Of a stretch of 33,799 nucleotides of DNA, positions 18,101-26,309 are shown in pieces; position 1 is the first letter of the stretch; each line of letters starts with the position of its first letter. Origin of the DNA: an uncultured Porphyromonadaceae bacterium (GTDB lineage Bacteria; Bacteroidota; Bacteroidia; Bacteroidales; Muribaculaceae); assembly GCA_947178165.1 (NCBI GenBank), contig CAMWXH010000022.1, positions 1 to 33,799 on the forward strand, given 5' to 3'. The position numbers were made by a program, and so were the translations under genes. A model generated the notes under the pieces. That model ran no database searches. It had not been told where the DNA came from and saw only the letters and a list, made by a program, of their open reading frames with translations.

Positions 18101-19744
18101 GCCTTCACTTCTGATGTCGGAGGCAGGGCATCTGGCGACGTTAAGCTGTTCGGCACATTCAAGGATATCGACTTGATCGGTAGAGCATTTGCCGATTCCA
18201 TATATATGAAAGTGGATTATACAAATGTTTATTACCATGGCAGTGATTCAGTTATTTTAGATCCGGGCCGAATAGTGATTCCATCTTTCCGGCTATATGA
18301 TAAATATGACAATTCGGCCATTTTTTCAGGATTCGTGAAACATACCTACTTCCATGACCCTGAATTTGAGTTTAAAGTCAGCGATGCGCGAGGGTTGCTG
18401 TGTTATGACACCAATTCCTCCATTAATCCTGACTGGTATGGCACAATCTATGCATCCGGGAAAGGGTCTTTACGTGGACGTCCGGGAATAGTGGCCATGG
18501 AGATGGATATGACCACAGGAGCCAAATCAGACTTTACGTTCGTTCTCAGTGACACTCAGACAGCTCTTGACTACACGTTCCTGACATTCTCCGACAAGAA
18601 AAAAGAGGAGGAGGAATCAACGGTGATAGTAGAAGAAAGTTTTGAAGAGAAGTTCCTAAAGAAAAAGAACGAGGAGGTGAGTCTGCCAACCATTTTTATG
18701 ATGGATCTGCGCGCAACGGTGACACCCGAAGCTAAACTGAACTTAATAATGGATCCGAATGCAGGAGACAAGATCACCGCCCGAGGTGGCGGCCCCCTTC
18801 AGATCCATTATGACACGGAGTCGGACGAGATGTCGATGTATGGAAAATACACTCTGGCCGAAGGAGATTATAATTTCTCTTTACAGGAACTGATTTTGCG
18901 AGACTTTAAGATCAGAGAGGGGAGCAACATATCTTTCAACGGCGATCCGTTGCAAGCCAATATTGATATCTTAGCTTCGTATAGAGTCAATACCAACCTG
19001 TCGGATCTTGACAAGAGTTTCTCTACCGACCGCGACCTTAACCGAACCAATGTTCCTGTCGATGCCCTCCTCAAAGTGAGAGGTGACCTTCAGCATCCTG
19101 AAATATCGTTTGATATCTCGTTGCCAACCCTTACAAGCGATGTGGAGCGAAAAGTGAGGAGCATAATTTCAACTGAAGACCTTATGAACCGACAGATCAT
19201 CTATCTTCTTGCCTTAAACAGGTTTTACACACCGGAATATATGGGTTCATCGAGCAACGGCGGAGGTGAATTGGCATCGGTTGCATCTTCAACATTATCC
19301 TCGCAACTTTCAAATATAATGGGTCAGCTCACCGATAAATTCACTCTGGCTCCATCCTTCCGTTCCGATAAAGGGGACTTTTCGGATATGGAGGTTGATG
19401 TGTCGCTTTCATCACGATTGCTTAATAACAGGCTCCTGATTAACGGTAATTTCGGATATAGGGACAAAAGCACATCGCAGACCACATTTGTCGGTGATTT
19501 TGATATAGAGTATCTTTTATCAAAAAATGGCAATCTCCGGCTGAAAGCATATAATCATTTCAATGATCAGAATTATTATCTTAAATCGTCTCTAACCACA
19601 CAGGGCTTGGGGGTGGTGTATAGAAAAGAATTTGATAACCCATTCACGTGGTTGAGAAGGAAAAAGCGCAAGATTGTTGAAGAGGAGAGAGAGGAGAGAG
19701 ACACATTGAATACAAGCAGAAAAATCAAGGATGAATATGAATAG
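15128..19744 (+). CDS. TamB-like translocation and assembly module protein (AsmA-like, DUF490)
   Basis: A very large envelope protein of 1538 aa. One N-terminal membrane anchor lies at about residues 15-37. The body consists of repetitive beta-strand sequence typical of the TamB/AsmA-like superfamily, whose members form long hydrophobic-groove bridges between inner and outer membranes. The C-terminal 350 residues carry the DUF490 domain, including AEGDYNFSLQELILRDFKI, VPVDALLKVRGDLQHPEISF and the terminal barrel-like RLLNNRLLINGNFGYRD. I start at the ATG at 15128; the upstream TTG at 15119 is in frame but lacks support. TamB acts with TamA in outer-membrane protein insertion and is linked to phospholipid transport. 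No TamA gene is adjacent; instead the gene overlaps a patatin gene by 14 bases. A charged tail (RRKKRKIVEEER) ends the protein. Confidence 0.93.
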   Translation: MTIKVVNRTYKIYRVLRSVLFTAVVAVAVLYVGLYIFLSIPPVQNHIKNRVAKELTTFLGGEVKIGEIDIIPFNEVRMKSVEFFTPEGERCIEIGTLGAGIRLWKLVREGRIEITYAEILGLKGRVSQAEKDGPLNITYIIEALSPKDKSKPPTKFDLQINNVVIRKSSLSFDRLWKEKDGAGKDNLVFDPNHILLTDLMADLRLPRLKNDDFTIDLRRLSFKSYSDFNVRKLALKAHFTNKELSVSDFLLLVGEGEIKVGDIGLTYESINKIADALETGDHFIEVKGSNLAPVDFKFFYPELSRFNDRFDLTINASGNLDRIRVERFGLAQKIGEASIELAGSLENLRNRSRLHASLDYIKANIPSLFFQQVIASSRLGSKDEATILGLVSRIGSLTLDMKGLYSFADGAIMADGNIDTSIGGVSFDLNGKCRDKSMIAGKFSVSTDSFNVGSLLDNSKLGEVSLSGEGDIDIRNKDINGRTKLLVNYIDYNGNRFTDINIEGGKEGENLNGEVNIDDRYVNLSLAGVATLAGERSRIDIHGDISSIYPGVFGILPKYDGYNASCRIDGELYGNNIDNVIGTLNVDDFSFTNGSEKGIRLGAIRLSSRNGNDDPEVIGKQHSAERIIDLSTDFMTATVEGAFKVKDLVPGIKNLLCNNVTTLIGGNESAGSKHGYADLNINIFAQDRLPDFLHLPVRPLKDISIKGRVDLDEGKIECEASAPYLLQGTNKLISNTRLYGVVEQGKGGAVNLGATMPIKNDRANLELAINAFHDNAQIDLGWTMVNNQMAKGNVSMFGAVTKNPYSGKPDFSITINPSTFTLGPSDWKIEESKLFYSDKKVNVDNLRIWNDKQFVEIDGVASTDPADEMNVRLADIDLEYIFGILNINYVSFGGIATGELMASSVFTKTPVARTRRLNVKDLSYNEAVLGDADIFSCWNNEEKEVEIHADIIEEGHGGARVDGGVFVTRDSLSFDMKADKVNVAFLKPFMSAFTSDVGGRASGDVKLFGTFKDIDLIGRAFADSIYMKVDYTNVYYHGSDSVILDPGRIVIPSFRLYDKYDNSAIFSGFVKHTYFHDPEFEFKVSDARGLLCYDTNSSINPDWYGTIYASGKGSLRGRPGIVAMEMDMTTGAKSDFTFVLSDTQTALDYTFLTFSDKKKEEEESTVIVEESFEEKFLKKKNEEVSLPTIFMMDLRATVTPEAKLNLIMDPNAGDKITARGGGPLQIHYDTESDEMSMYGKYTLAEGDYNFSLQELILRDFKIREGSNISFNGDPLQANIDILASYRVNTNLSDLDKSFSTDRDLNRTNVPVDALLKVRGDLQHPEISFDISLPTLTSDVERKVRSIISTEDLMNRQIIYLLALNRFYTPEYMGSSSNGGGELASVASSTLSSQLSNIMGQLTDKFTLAPSFRSDKGDFSDMEVDVSLSSRLLNNRLLINGNFGYRDKSTSQTTFVGDFDIEYLLSKNGNLRLKAYNHFNDQNYYLKSSLTTQGLGVVYRKEFDNPFTWLRRKKRKIVEEEREERDTLNTSRKIKDEYE

Positions 19745-20552
19745 CTATATAGAGGAATTATTGGAGAAAGTCGGCTTCCGAACTAAGCCTCGACTCGGAA
19801 TGGCATTCGCAGGAGGTGGAGCCAAGGGCTTTTCCCACATAGGGGTATTGCAGGCTTTTGAACAATTCGGCATGCGTCCGCAAATAGTGTCGGGGGTCTC
19901 TGCAGGAGCCATCGCAGGAGCTCTCTATGCTTCGGGACTGACACCGGCCGATATGATAGAGTGTTTTGCCGAGTCAAGCAGTTTCGCTGACTTTTCCCAA
20001 TGGTCAATACCTAAAGTCGGTTTCTTCCGGCTCTCTAAATTTGCCAGATTGCTTGAAAGCTGGTTGCCTGTAAAAAACCTTGAAGACACGAAGATTCCTC
20101 TTGTGGTGTGTGCCACCAATCTTGAGAAAGGAACATCTGTAGGATGGTGTAAAGGTGAAATTGTACCTCGCGTGATTGCATCCTGCTCCATACCTCTTGT
20201 GTTCAATCCGGTCAAGATAAACGGTTATCATTATGTAGATGGAGGAGTGTTAAGGAACCTTCCAGCCTGGGCTATCAGAGATTTCTGCAAAATCCTTGTG
20301 GGCAGCAATTGCAGTCCGCTCGACAGGACATACACTTACAAGCAGAACATCCTTGACGTGGCTATGCGGACATACACACTAATGAGCAAGGCTAATGTGC
20401 TTCAGGATATTAATTTATGCGATTATGTGATAAGTCCCAAGCACGTGGGAAATACAAAGACTTTTGATCTTACCGCCTTAAGGAAGAATGTAGGGTATGG
20501 ATATGATGCAGCCTGCTTCATAATTGAAGAAATGTTAAAAAAGAACAAATAA
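19731..20552 (+). CDS. Patatin-like phospholipase (RssA type)
   Basis: A serine lipid acyl hydrolase of 273 aa. The catalytic features are complete: oxyanion loop GGGAKG at 28-33, nucleophile S57 in GVSAG, and D170 in VDGG, making the Ser-Asp dyad. It has no signal peptide or membrane helix, so it probably acts in the cytoplasm or on the inner face of the inner membrane. The ATG at 19731 lies inside the end of tamB, with a second ATG two codons on. The 14-base overlap suggests translational coupling. The substrate is unknown; bacterial patatins cleave phospholipids or other acyl esters. The coupling to tamB suggests envelope lipid handling, but this is inference. Confidence 0.93.
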   Translation: MNMNSYIEELLEKVGFRTKPRLGMAFAGGGAKGFSHIGVLQAFEQFGMRPQIVSGVSAGAIAGALYASGLTPADMIECFAESSSFADFSQWSIPKVGFFRLSKFARLLESWLPVKNLEDTKIPLVVCATNLEKGTSVGWCKGEIVPRVIASCSIPLVFNPVKINGYHYVDGGVLRNLPAWAIRDFCKILVGSNCSPLDRTYTYKQNILDVAMRTYTLMSKANVLQDINLCDYVISPKHVGNTKTFDLTALRKNVGYGYDAACFIIEEMLKKNK

Positions 20553-20623
20553 GGGTGAAATTTGGTTAAGATATTGGAGTATGAAATTTCTCCCTTTAAG
20601 GAGAAGAGAAAAACAGGTAAATT

Positions 20624-22366
20624 ATGGATAAAAAAGGGAAATTGATTATTTACCAAGCGTTCCCAAGAATTTTTACAAATATGAATGATTCCTGCGTTCC
20701 GCACGGCACGCTGGAACAGAATGGAAGCGGCAAGTTGAATCAAATTTCAGCCCGATTGCTCAAATCTCTTTCTGATTTGGGAATTAACTGCATCTGGCTG
20801 ACAGGCATCATAGAGAATGCCACCAAAACCGCATTTCCGGAGGCCGGAATACCGGCTGATAATCCCAATGTGGTGAAAGGGGAGGCCGGGTCGCCATACG
20901 CAATCAAGGATTATTATGATGTGGCTCCCTGTCTGGCAGTGAATCCTGTGAACAGGATGAAGGAATTTGAAGCTTGCGTGAAGCGGGTGCATAAGCAGGG
21001 CCTGAAGTTGCTTATAGATTTTGTGCCTAACCATACGGCACGTGTCTATCATTCGGATTCCGCGCCTATAGGGATAGAAGACTTTGGACGGAGTGATGAT
21101 CACAATATGTTCTTCTCTCCCCGTAATAATTACTATTATATAGTGAATCAGCAGTTTTCTCCCAATTTTGATATCTCTTCGGAGGGAACTGAGCCATACA
21201 TAGAATTTCCGGCAAAAGCTACGGGGAATGACTGTTTCACAGCCTTCTGTGGAAAAAATGACTGGTATGAAACCGTCAAGCTCAATTATGGCCTCGACCC
21301 ATGGAATGGACAAGGAAGCTATGATCCCATTCCCGATACGTGGCTCAAGATGCTTCACATCCTCCGGTTCTGGGCCTCAAAAGGGGTGGATGGTTTCAGA
21401 TGCGATATGGTGTTCATGGTTCCTCAGGAATTCTGGCATTGGGCCATACCGCAGGTTAAGAAAGACTATCCCCATATCATCTTCATAGGCGAGATTTACG
21501 ATGTGAACCTTTACAGGCCATTCCTTAATTATTGCCATTTCGATTATCTTTATGATAAAGTGAATCTCTATGATACTCTTGTAGGCATAGAACGCAGCAA
21601 CTGGTCGGCCGCTCAGTTGACCTCGTGTTGGCAACGTGTCGAGGGGATTGGCGACAGTATGCTTAATTTCCTTGAGAATCACGATGAAGTAAGGTTCGCT
21701 TCAAGAGAATTTGCAAACGACCCAATGAAGATTGTTCCATATCTTGTGGTTTCGTCAATGTTCTCCAATGGCCCTTTCATGATTTACTACGGTCAGGAAT
21801 TAGGGGAGATGGCTCGTGACAATGAAGGTTTTGCCGGCGATAACAACCGCTCAACCATATTTGACTATTGGAGTTATGACACATTAAGGAGATGGTATAA
21901 TGATGGAAAATGCTCCTCTTTTCTGCTCACGCAGCACGAAAAGTGGTTGCGGAAGCTGTATAAAACCGTATTGCATCTCACCTCAGAAGTTCCTGCCTTC
22001 TATGAAGGGAAGTTTTTCGATCTGATGTATTGCAATCATAGGAATCCCGGTTTCAATCCTCATAAGCAATACGCATTCTTGCGTTACACGGATGATGAAG
22101 CTTATCTGGTGATTGCTAATTTCAGCCACGAGCAGATAGAGCTGGAATTGAACTTTCCTGAACTTGCCCTCGGGATGGCAAAACTTGAAACCGGGGAGCA
22201 AGAGGCTGAAGACCTCTTATGGAACAAACGCCATACTTTTGAGGTGTCGGATAAAAAGGCCGCCCTATTCACCATAAAAGGGTATGATGCGCTTGTTCTG
22301 CCGCTTAAAGTGCATCAAAACGAGGATGAGAAAAATGAAGAATCTAAAAAAGATACTTCTGCATAA
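20624..22366 (+). CDS. Cytoplasmic GH13 alpha-amylase-family enzyme
   Basis: A 580-residue glycoside hydrolase of family 13. The four conserved regions are present: DFVPNH at 132-137, GFRCD at 257-261 with nucleophile D261, GE at 289-290 with acid/base E290, and ENHDE at 351-355 with D354. A C-terminal beta domain follows (about 480-560). The tail is short and rich in acidic residues and lysine (VHQNEDEKNEESKK). There is no signal peptide, so unlike SusA or SusG it should act inside the cell, probably on maltodextrin or glycogen-type glucans. The subfamily and product are not clear. No sus-like genes are nearby. It lies 71 bases after the patatin gene on the same strand. Confidence 0.92.
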   Translation: MDKKGKLIIYQAFPRIFTNMNDSCVPHGTLEQNGSGKLNQISARLLKSLSDLGINCIWLTGIIENATKTAFPEAGIPADNPNVVKGEAGSPYAIKDYYDVAPCLAVNPVNRMKEFEACVKRVHKQGLKLLIDFVPNHTARVYHSDSAPIGIEDFGRSDDHNMFFSPRNNYYYIVNQQFSPNFDISSEGTEPYIEFPAKATGNDCFTAFCGKNDWYETVKLNYGLDPWNGQGSYDPIPDTWLKMLHILRFWASKGVDGFRCDMVFMVPQEFWHWAIPQVKKDYPHIIFIGEIYDVNLYRPFLNYCHFDYLYDKVNLYDTLVGIERSNWSAAQLTSCWQRVEGIGDSMLNFLENHDEVRFASREFANDPMKIVPYLVVSSMFSNGPFMIYYGQELGEMARDNEGFAGDNNRSTIFDYWSYDTLRRWYNDGKCSSFLLTQHEKWLRKLYKTVLHLTSEVPAFYEGKFFDLMYCNHRNPGFNPHKQYAFLRYTDDEAYLVIANFSHEQIELELNFPELALGMAKLETGEQEAEDLLWNKRHTFEVSDKKAALFTIKGYDALVLPLKVHQNEDEKNEESKKDTSA

Positions 22367-22407
22367 AAAACAATAAGGAAAAAGATGGAAAATTAAAAAT
22401 TATATCT

Positions 22408-22415
22408 TAATTTTG
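22408..22415 (+). promoter_or_regulatory. Predicted -7 box for prs
   Basis: TAATTTTG matches the Bacteroidetes -7 consensus TAnnTTTG and lies 26 bases before the prs ATG. No convincing -33 box is seen at the right spacing. It suggests that prs can be transcribed independently of the GH13 gene. Confidence 0.5.
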
Positions 22416-22441
22416 TAGCATCAAATCAATCCTATCAAGTA

Positions 22442-23386
22442 ATGAATGATTTCCGTCCGCCGATCAAGGTTTTTGCAGGGACCGCCTCTAAATATCTCGG
22501 GGAGTCAATCTGCAAGGAACTCGGCATTGAATTGGGCAAAATGAATAAGGAACGTTTTGCCGATGGTGAGTTTGAAGTTGGTTTTGAAGAATCAATTCGT
22601 GGTGCGCAGGTATATCTTGTGCAATCTACTTTCCCGACAAGTGACAATCTAATGGAGCTTCTCCTTATGATTGATGCGGCCAAGAGGGCTTCGGCAGAAT
22701 CAATCATAGCTGTGATTCCCTACTTTGGTTGGGCACGTCAGGATAGAAAGGATAAACCGCGTGTATCCATCGCCGCCAAGCTTGTTGCAGATCTTCTGAG
22801 CACAGCAGGTATTGACCGTCTCATAACGATGGATCTCCACGCTGACCAGATTCAGGGATTCTTTAACGTTCCTGTTGATCATCTTTATGCATCTTCAATC
22901 TTTATCCCTTATCTCGAGAGTCTTCATCTTAAAGATATGGTGATTGCCTCTCCCGATGTAGGCGGTGCGAAGAGAGCAAACTCATACGCCAAGTATTTTG
23001 ATGTTCCTCTTGTACTTTGCCACAAGGTCAGAGCTAAAGCGAATGTGGTTAGCAAAATGACCGTTATTGGTGATGTTAAGGATAAGAATGTGGTTCTTGT
23101 TGACGATATTGTCGATACGGCAGGCACAATCACTAAGGCAAGTGACTTGATCCTTGAGTATGGAGCTAAATCTGTAAGAGCTCTCTGCAGTCATCCAGTA
23201 ATGAGCGATCCTGCCACTGAAAATGTGAAGAATTGCGGACTTACAGAAATAATATTTACGGATTCTATTCCCTACGTGAAAGAGAATCAGAAAGCGACTG
23301 TGCTTCCGGTGGCAAAACTTTTCGCCGACACTATCCGTCGCATTCATAATAATGAGTCGATCTCTTCTCAGTATCTTTTCAAATAA
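22442..23386 (+). CDS. prs: Ribose-phosphate pyrophosphokinase (PRPP synthase)
   Basis: It makes phosphoribosyl pyrophosphate from ribose-5-phosphate and ATP for nucleotide, NAD, histidine and tryptophan synthesis. At 314 aa it is class I size. Motifs: FADGEFEVGFEESIRG, PYFGWARQDRKDKPRVSIAAKLVADLL (ATP site), the TMDLHADQIQGFF segment, the flexible-loop region SPDVGGAKRA, and the PRPP loop VVLVDDIVDTAGT. It is followed within 32 bases by a strong terminator. Its upstream neighbour, the GH13 gene, is 75 bases away. Confidence 0.98.
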   Translation: MNDFRPPIKVFAGTASKYLGESICKELGIELGKMNKERFADGEFEVGFEESIRGAQVYLVQSTFPTSDNLMELLLMIDAAKRASAESIIAVIPYFGWARQDRKDKPRVSIAAKLVADLLSTAGIDRLITMDLHADQIQGFFNVPVDHLYASSIFIPYLESLHLKDMVIASPDVGGAKRANSYAKYFDVPLVLCHKVRAKANVVSKMTVIGDVKDKNVVLVDDIVDTAGTITKASDLILEYGAKSVRALCSHPVMSDPATENVKNCGLTEIIFTDSIPYVKENQKATVLPVAKLFADTIRRIHNNESISSQYLFK

Positions 23387-23417
23387 GATTTACAAAAATC
23401 AAAACTTATATTTACGG

Positions 23418-23452
23418 AAAGGCTTACGACGTGGATGTCGTGAGTCTTTTTT
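23418..23452 (+). terminator. Rho-independent terminator of prs
   Basis: A 13-base-pair stem (23418-23430 with 23437-23449, two G-U pairs) with the loop GTGGAT, followed by T-rich sequence to 23452. It starts 32 bases after the prs stop. Confidence 0.9.
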
Positions 23453-23565
23453 GATTTTGAACCATCCTTTCAATCAAGGCGTTTAATTATAAACCGGTAA
23501 AATGAACGAAGCATAGAAAGTGCTGATTTGAAGCCGGAGATTGTAAAACTATTAACACAAAGATT

Positions 23566-24009
23566 ATGATTAAAAAAGTTTTATTCGCCTTAATTGCGAT
23601 TATCGGCTTATCTACAACGGCAATGGCCGGAGATAAATATGCACATGATGCTTCTGTCCTACCCAAAGGGGCTCAGACCACATTGTCAAAAAATTTCAAA
23701 TCTAAGGTTAGTGTGGTTAAAATCGACAAGGATTTCGGGCGTATTTCAGAATATGAAGTGGTTATGACCGATGGCACAGAGATCACCTTCGACAGGGATG
23801 GAAACTGGAAAGATGTGGAGGTAAATGTATCAAAATCGGTTCCTGCAGCTTTTATCCCGGCTGGCGTGACAAGTTATGTGAAAGCTAATCAGAAAGGTCA
23901 AAGAGTGGTAGGAATTGAAAAGACACGCAGCGGATATGATGTTGAACTGTCTAATGGTGTGGAGATGAAGTTTGATAAAGATGGGAAATTCATCCGCTAC
24001 GACAGATAA
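23566..24009 (+). CDS. Secreted PepSY-like domain protein (DUF2874 type)
   Basis: A 147-residue exported protein. The signal peptide MIKKVLFALIAIIGLSTTAMA is cut before GDKY. The mature part has two similar halves: SVVKIDKDFGRISEYEVVMTDGTEITFDRDGNWKDVE and GIEKTRSGYDVELSNGVEMKFDKDGKFIRYD. Both show the pattern x-Y-(E/D)-V-x-(M/L)-(T/S)-(D/N)-G-x-E-(I/M)-x-F-D-(R/K)-D-G typical of PepSY-like/DUF2874 repeats common in Bacteroides periplasms. PepSY domains are often peptidase inhibitors or sensory folds, but no activity is established for this subgroup. It is convergent with the M13 peptidase gene and shares its terminator; functional pairing is speculative. Confidence 0.88.
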   Translation: MIKKVLFALIAIIGLSTTAMAGDKYAHDASVLPKGAQTTLSKNFKSKVSVVKIDKDFGRISEYEVVMTDGTEITFDRDGNWKDVEVNVSKSVPAAFIPAGVTSYVKANQKGQRVVGIEKTRSGYDVELSNGVEMKFDKDGKFIRYDR

Positions 24010-24030
24010 GCAAATTCAGATAGTAATTAT

Positions 24031-24070
24031 ATAAAAATCGGAGTGACAATGCTGTCACTCCGATTTTTAT
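24031..24070. terminator. Perfect bidirectional terminator
   Basis: An 18-base-pair perfect stem (24031-24048 with 24053-24070) around the tetraloop ATGC. The arms have A5 and T5 near their outer ends, so it can end both the plus-strand PepSY-like gene, 21 bases after its stop, and the minus-strand M13 peptidase gene, 18 bases beyond its stop. Confidence 0.93.
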
Positions 24071-24088
24071 CTGCATAATTAAGATGAA

Positions 24089-26179
24089 TTACCATATAAT
24101 CACGCGTTCCTCAACGGGACGATACATCTTGTCGCCCTCTTTAACTCCAAAGCTCTCGAAGAAGGGCTCAATGTTTTTAAGAGAAACGTTTACACGGTTG
24201 ATTCCAAGTGAATGAACGTCGCCTGTGGTGAGTGAGCGGATCTCTTCATCGCGGATGTTGCCAGCCCAGAGGTTAGCGAAGTTCATATAGAATACCTGGA
24301 TTGGGTCGATACCGTCAATCTTGGCACATTCTTCTGTGATATCCACACCTTTCTTCTTCTGAGAATCAAGGAATGCTGTCATTGCAATGCGGAGACCTCC
24401 CTGGTCGGCAATATTTTCGCCGAGGGTGTATTCGCCGTTAGCGTGAAGGCCGGGAAGTACTTCAACTTCGCTATACTGATCAGCAAGGCCTTTTGTAAGG
24501 TTCTGGAATGCAGCTGCGTCTTCAGCACTCCACCAGTTGACCATATTGCCGTCTGCATCAAACTGGCTACCCTGATCGTCGAAACCATGTGTGAGCTCAT
24601 GACCAATTACTACACCGATACCGCCATAGTTCTCAGCATCAGATGAGTTAGGATCATAGAATGGCGCCTGAAGGATTCCAGCCGGGAAAACTATCTCATT
24701 GTTCAGAGGATTATAATATGCATTGATGGTCTGAGGAGTCATGCTCCATTCCTCACGGTCAACAGGCTTACCCCATTTCTCGAGATAGCGATCCTGTGAC
24801 CACATGCGTGCGTTGTGGATATTTTCATAATAGGAGAGGGAGGGATCGATTTCAAGTTTGGAATAGTCTTTCCATTTGTCGGGATAACCGATTTTCACAG
24901 TAATCTTGTTGAGCTTCTTGAGTGCCTGCACCTTTGTGTCATCGCTCATCCATGGAAGATGGATGATATGTTTTCCGAGAGCATTGCGCAAATTCTCAAC
25001 CAATCCCTGCATATAAACCTTTGAGCTCTCAGGGAAATATTCAGCCACATAAAGTTCACCGATACCTTCACCCATGAAGCTTTCAACTGCACCGAGTGCC
25101 TTTTTCCAGCGAGGACGCTGTTCTGTGACGCCACTGAAAACTTTATTGAACTCGAAATCTGCATTTGCAAAATCATCGCTAAGTGCGCCTGATGCACCTG
25201 AAACCACTTCCCACATATAAAGGTCTTTCTTTTCGCGGTCGGTTAGTGTGCGGTTAAGATAGTCGCCCTGTTTCACAGTGTTGATAGCAGTCACGATGAA
25301 GTTTTCAGGAGTTTCGATGCCCATTGTTTCTACGAAGAAACGATCCCAAGGGAAAGAGGGAGCTATCTCTTTAACCTGAGCAAGAGTGCGAGGATTATAC
25401 ATTGCCGGTATGTTGCGGCTCTGTTCGCGTGTCCAGGTAGAATCAGCAAGCAGAGTCTCAGCTTTCATCACGCTCTTCACAACTCTTTTTGCATCTTTCT
25501 TGGAAAGGCCGGCAAGCATCATCTGAGTCTCGATAAGCTTCTGGTATGCTTCACGCACATCTTTGTTGCGCTTATCGTTGAGCAGATAGTAGTCGCGGTC
25601 GCCAAGTCCAAGATTTGCTCCGTCAACATACATTGCATACACTTTGCTATTGGCCAGGTCTTCCTGGAAACCTACACCGACAAGCGGAGAACCATAGTTC
25701 TTGTGCATGAAGAGGAAAAGATCTTCCATTCCCTCTTTGGGTGTGTTGTTAATCTTATCGAGAATAGGTTTGATAGGGGCGGCGCCAAGTTGATTTCTTC
25801 TCACGGAGTCGAGAGCGAGTTCATAAAGATTTGCAATCTTATAAGCGTTTGTCCCTTTTTGAGGATTCTTGGCCGCAAGTCCGGTAACGATTCTGCGCAC
25901 ACGATTGTTGCTGGAATCGTTAAGGATATTGAACTGGCCGTAACGAGCATATTCTCCTGTGAGAGGATGACTGTCCATCCAGCCCTTGTTCACGTGATGA
26001 TAGAAATCTTCTTTGGGAGAGATGGAGGCATCTATGCTGCCTTTATCAAGGCTCTTAAGATGTTCCACAACGGCTTTCCCATCCTTGCAGCAATCTTTCC
26101 CATCCTTGCATTCTGTTTGAGCGAAGGCAACGGAGGTGAAACCGAGTGCAAGACACAAAATGGTTGATCTTACGTTCAT
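24089..26179 (-). CDS. Secreted M13-family zinc metallopeptidase (PepO/neprilysin-like)
   Basis: A 696-residue oligopeptidase. The signal peptide MNVRSTILCLALGFTSVAFA is cleaved before Q. The catalytic zinc site is HELTH at 527-531 (H527, E528, H531) with the third ligand E588 and D592 in GENIAD. The upstream substrate-binding segment INAYYNPLNNEIVFPAG and the C-terminal tryptophan are also typical of M13. The N-terminal domain (DFYHHVNKGWMDSHPL) is intact and the length is normal. An odd feature lies just after the signal peptide: CKDGKDCCKDGK, an internal duplication that gives three cysteines in eight residues. The protein is probably periplasmic or surface exposed and cleaves peptides. 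It is a monocistronic unit between terminators and menF. Confidence 0.95.
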   Translation of the reverse strand: MNVRSTILCLALGFTSVAFAQTECKDGKDCCKDGKAVVEHLKSLDKGSIDASISPKEDFYHHVNKGWMDSHPLTGEYARYGQFNILNDSSNNRVRRIVTGLAAKNPQKGTNAYKIANLYELALDSVRRNQLGAAPIKPILDKINNTPKEGMEDLFLFMHKNYGSPLVGVGFQEDLANSKVYAMYVDGANLGLGDRDYYLLNDKRNKDVREAYQKLIETQMMLAGLSKKDAKRVVKSVMKAETLLADSTWTREQSRNIPAMYNPRTLAQVKEIAPSFPWDRFFVETMGIETPENFIVTAINTVKQGDYLNRTLTDREKKDLYMWEVVSGASGALSDDFANADFEFNKVFSGVTEQRPRWKKALGAVESFMGEGIGELYVAEYFPESSKVYMQGLVENLRNALGKHIIHLPWMSDDTKVQALKKLNKITVKIGYPDKWKDYSKLEIDPSLSYYENIHNARMWSQDRYLEKWGKPVDREEWSMTPQTINAYYNPLNNEIVFPAGILQAPFYDPNSSDAENYGGIGVVIGHELTHGFDDQGSQFDADGNMVNWWSAEDAAAFQNLTKGLADQYSEVEVLPGLHANGEYTLGENIADQGGLRIAMTAFLDSQKKKGVDITEECAKIDGIDPIQVFYMNFANLWAGNIRDEEIRSLTTGDVHSLGINRVNVSLKNIEPFFESFGVKEGDKMYRPVEERVIIW

Positions 26180-26309
26180 AATGTTGATACTATTTATTAT
26201 AAATTATTTTTGACTGTCAGGAGAGTTTTCAGGCTCTCATATTATTGGTTGCTTATTTGAATGGAAAGTTACAAATAAAAACTAAAATATACAATAAATA
26301 TAGAAGTTT
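26180..26309. other. menF-M13 intergenic region
   Basis: 130 AT-rich bases that should contain the M13 promoter. The nearest -7-like site on the minus strand is TTTATTTG at 26279-26272, one mismatch from consensus. A small hairpin GAGAG/CTCTC (26221-26225 with 26234-26238) lies in the expected leader. No terminator for menF is evident. Confidence 0.3.

Noticed and set aside
20588-20605. Small hairpin TTCTCC/GGAGAA between the patatin and GH13 genes
   Set aside because: Only six base pairs with no U-tract; it is too weak to call a terminator or regulatory element.
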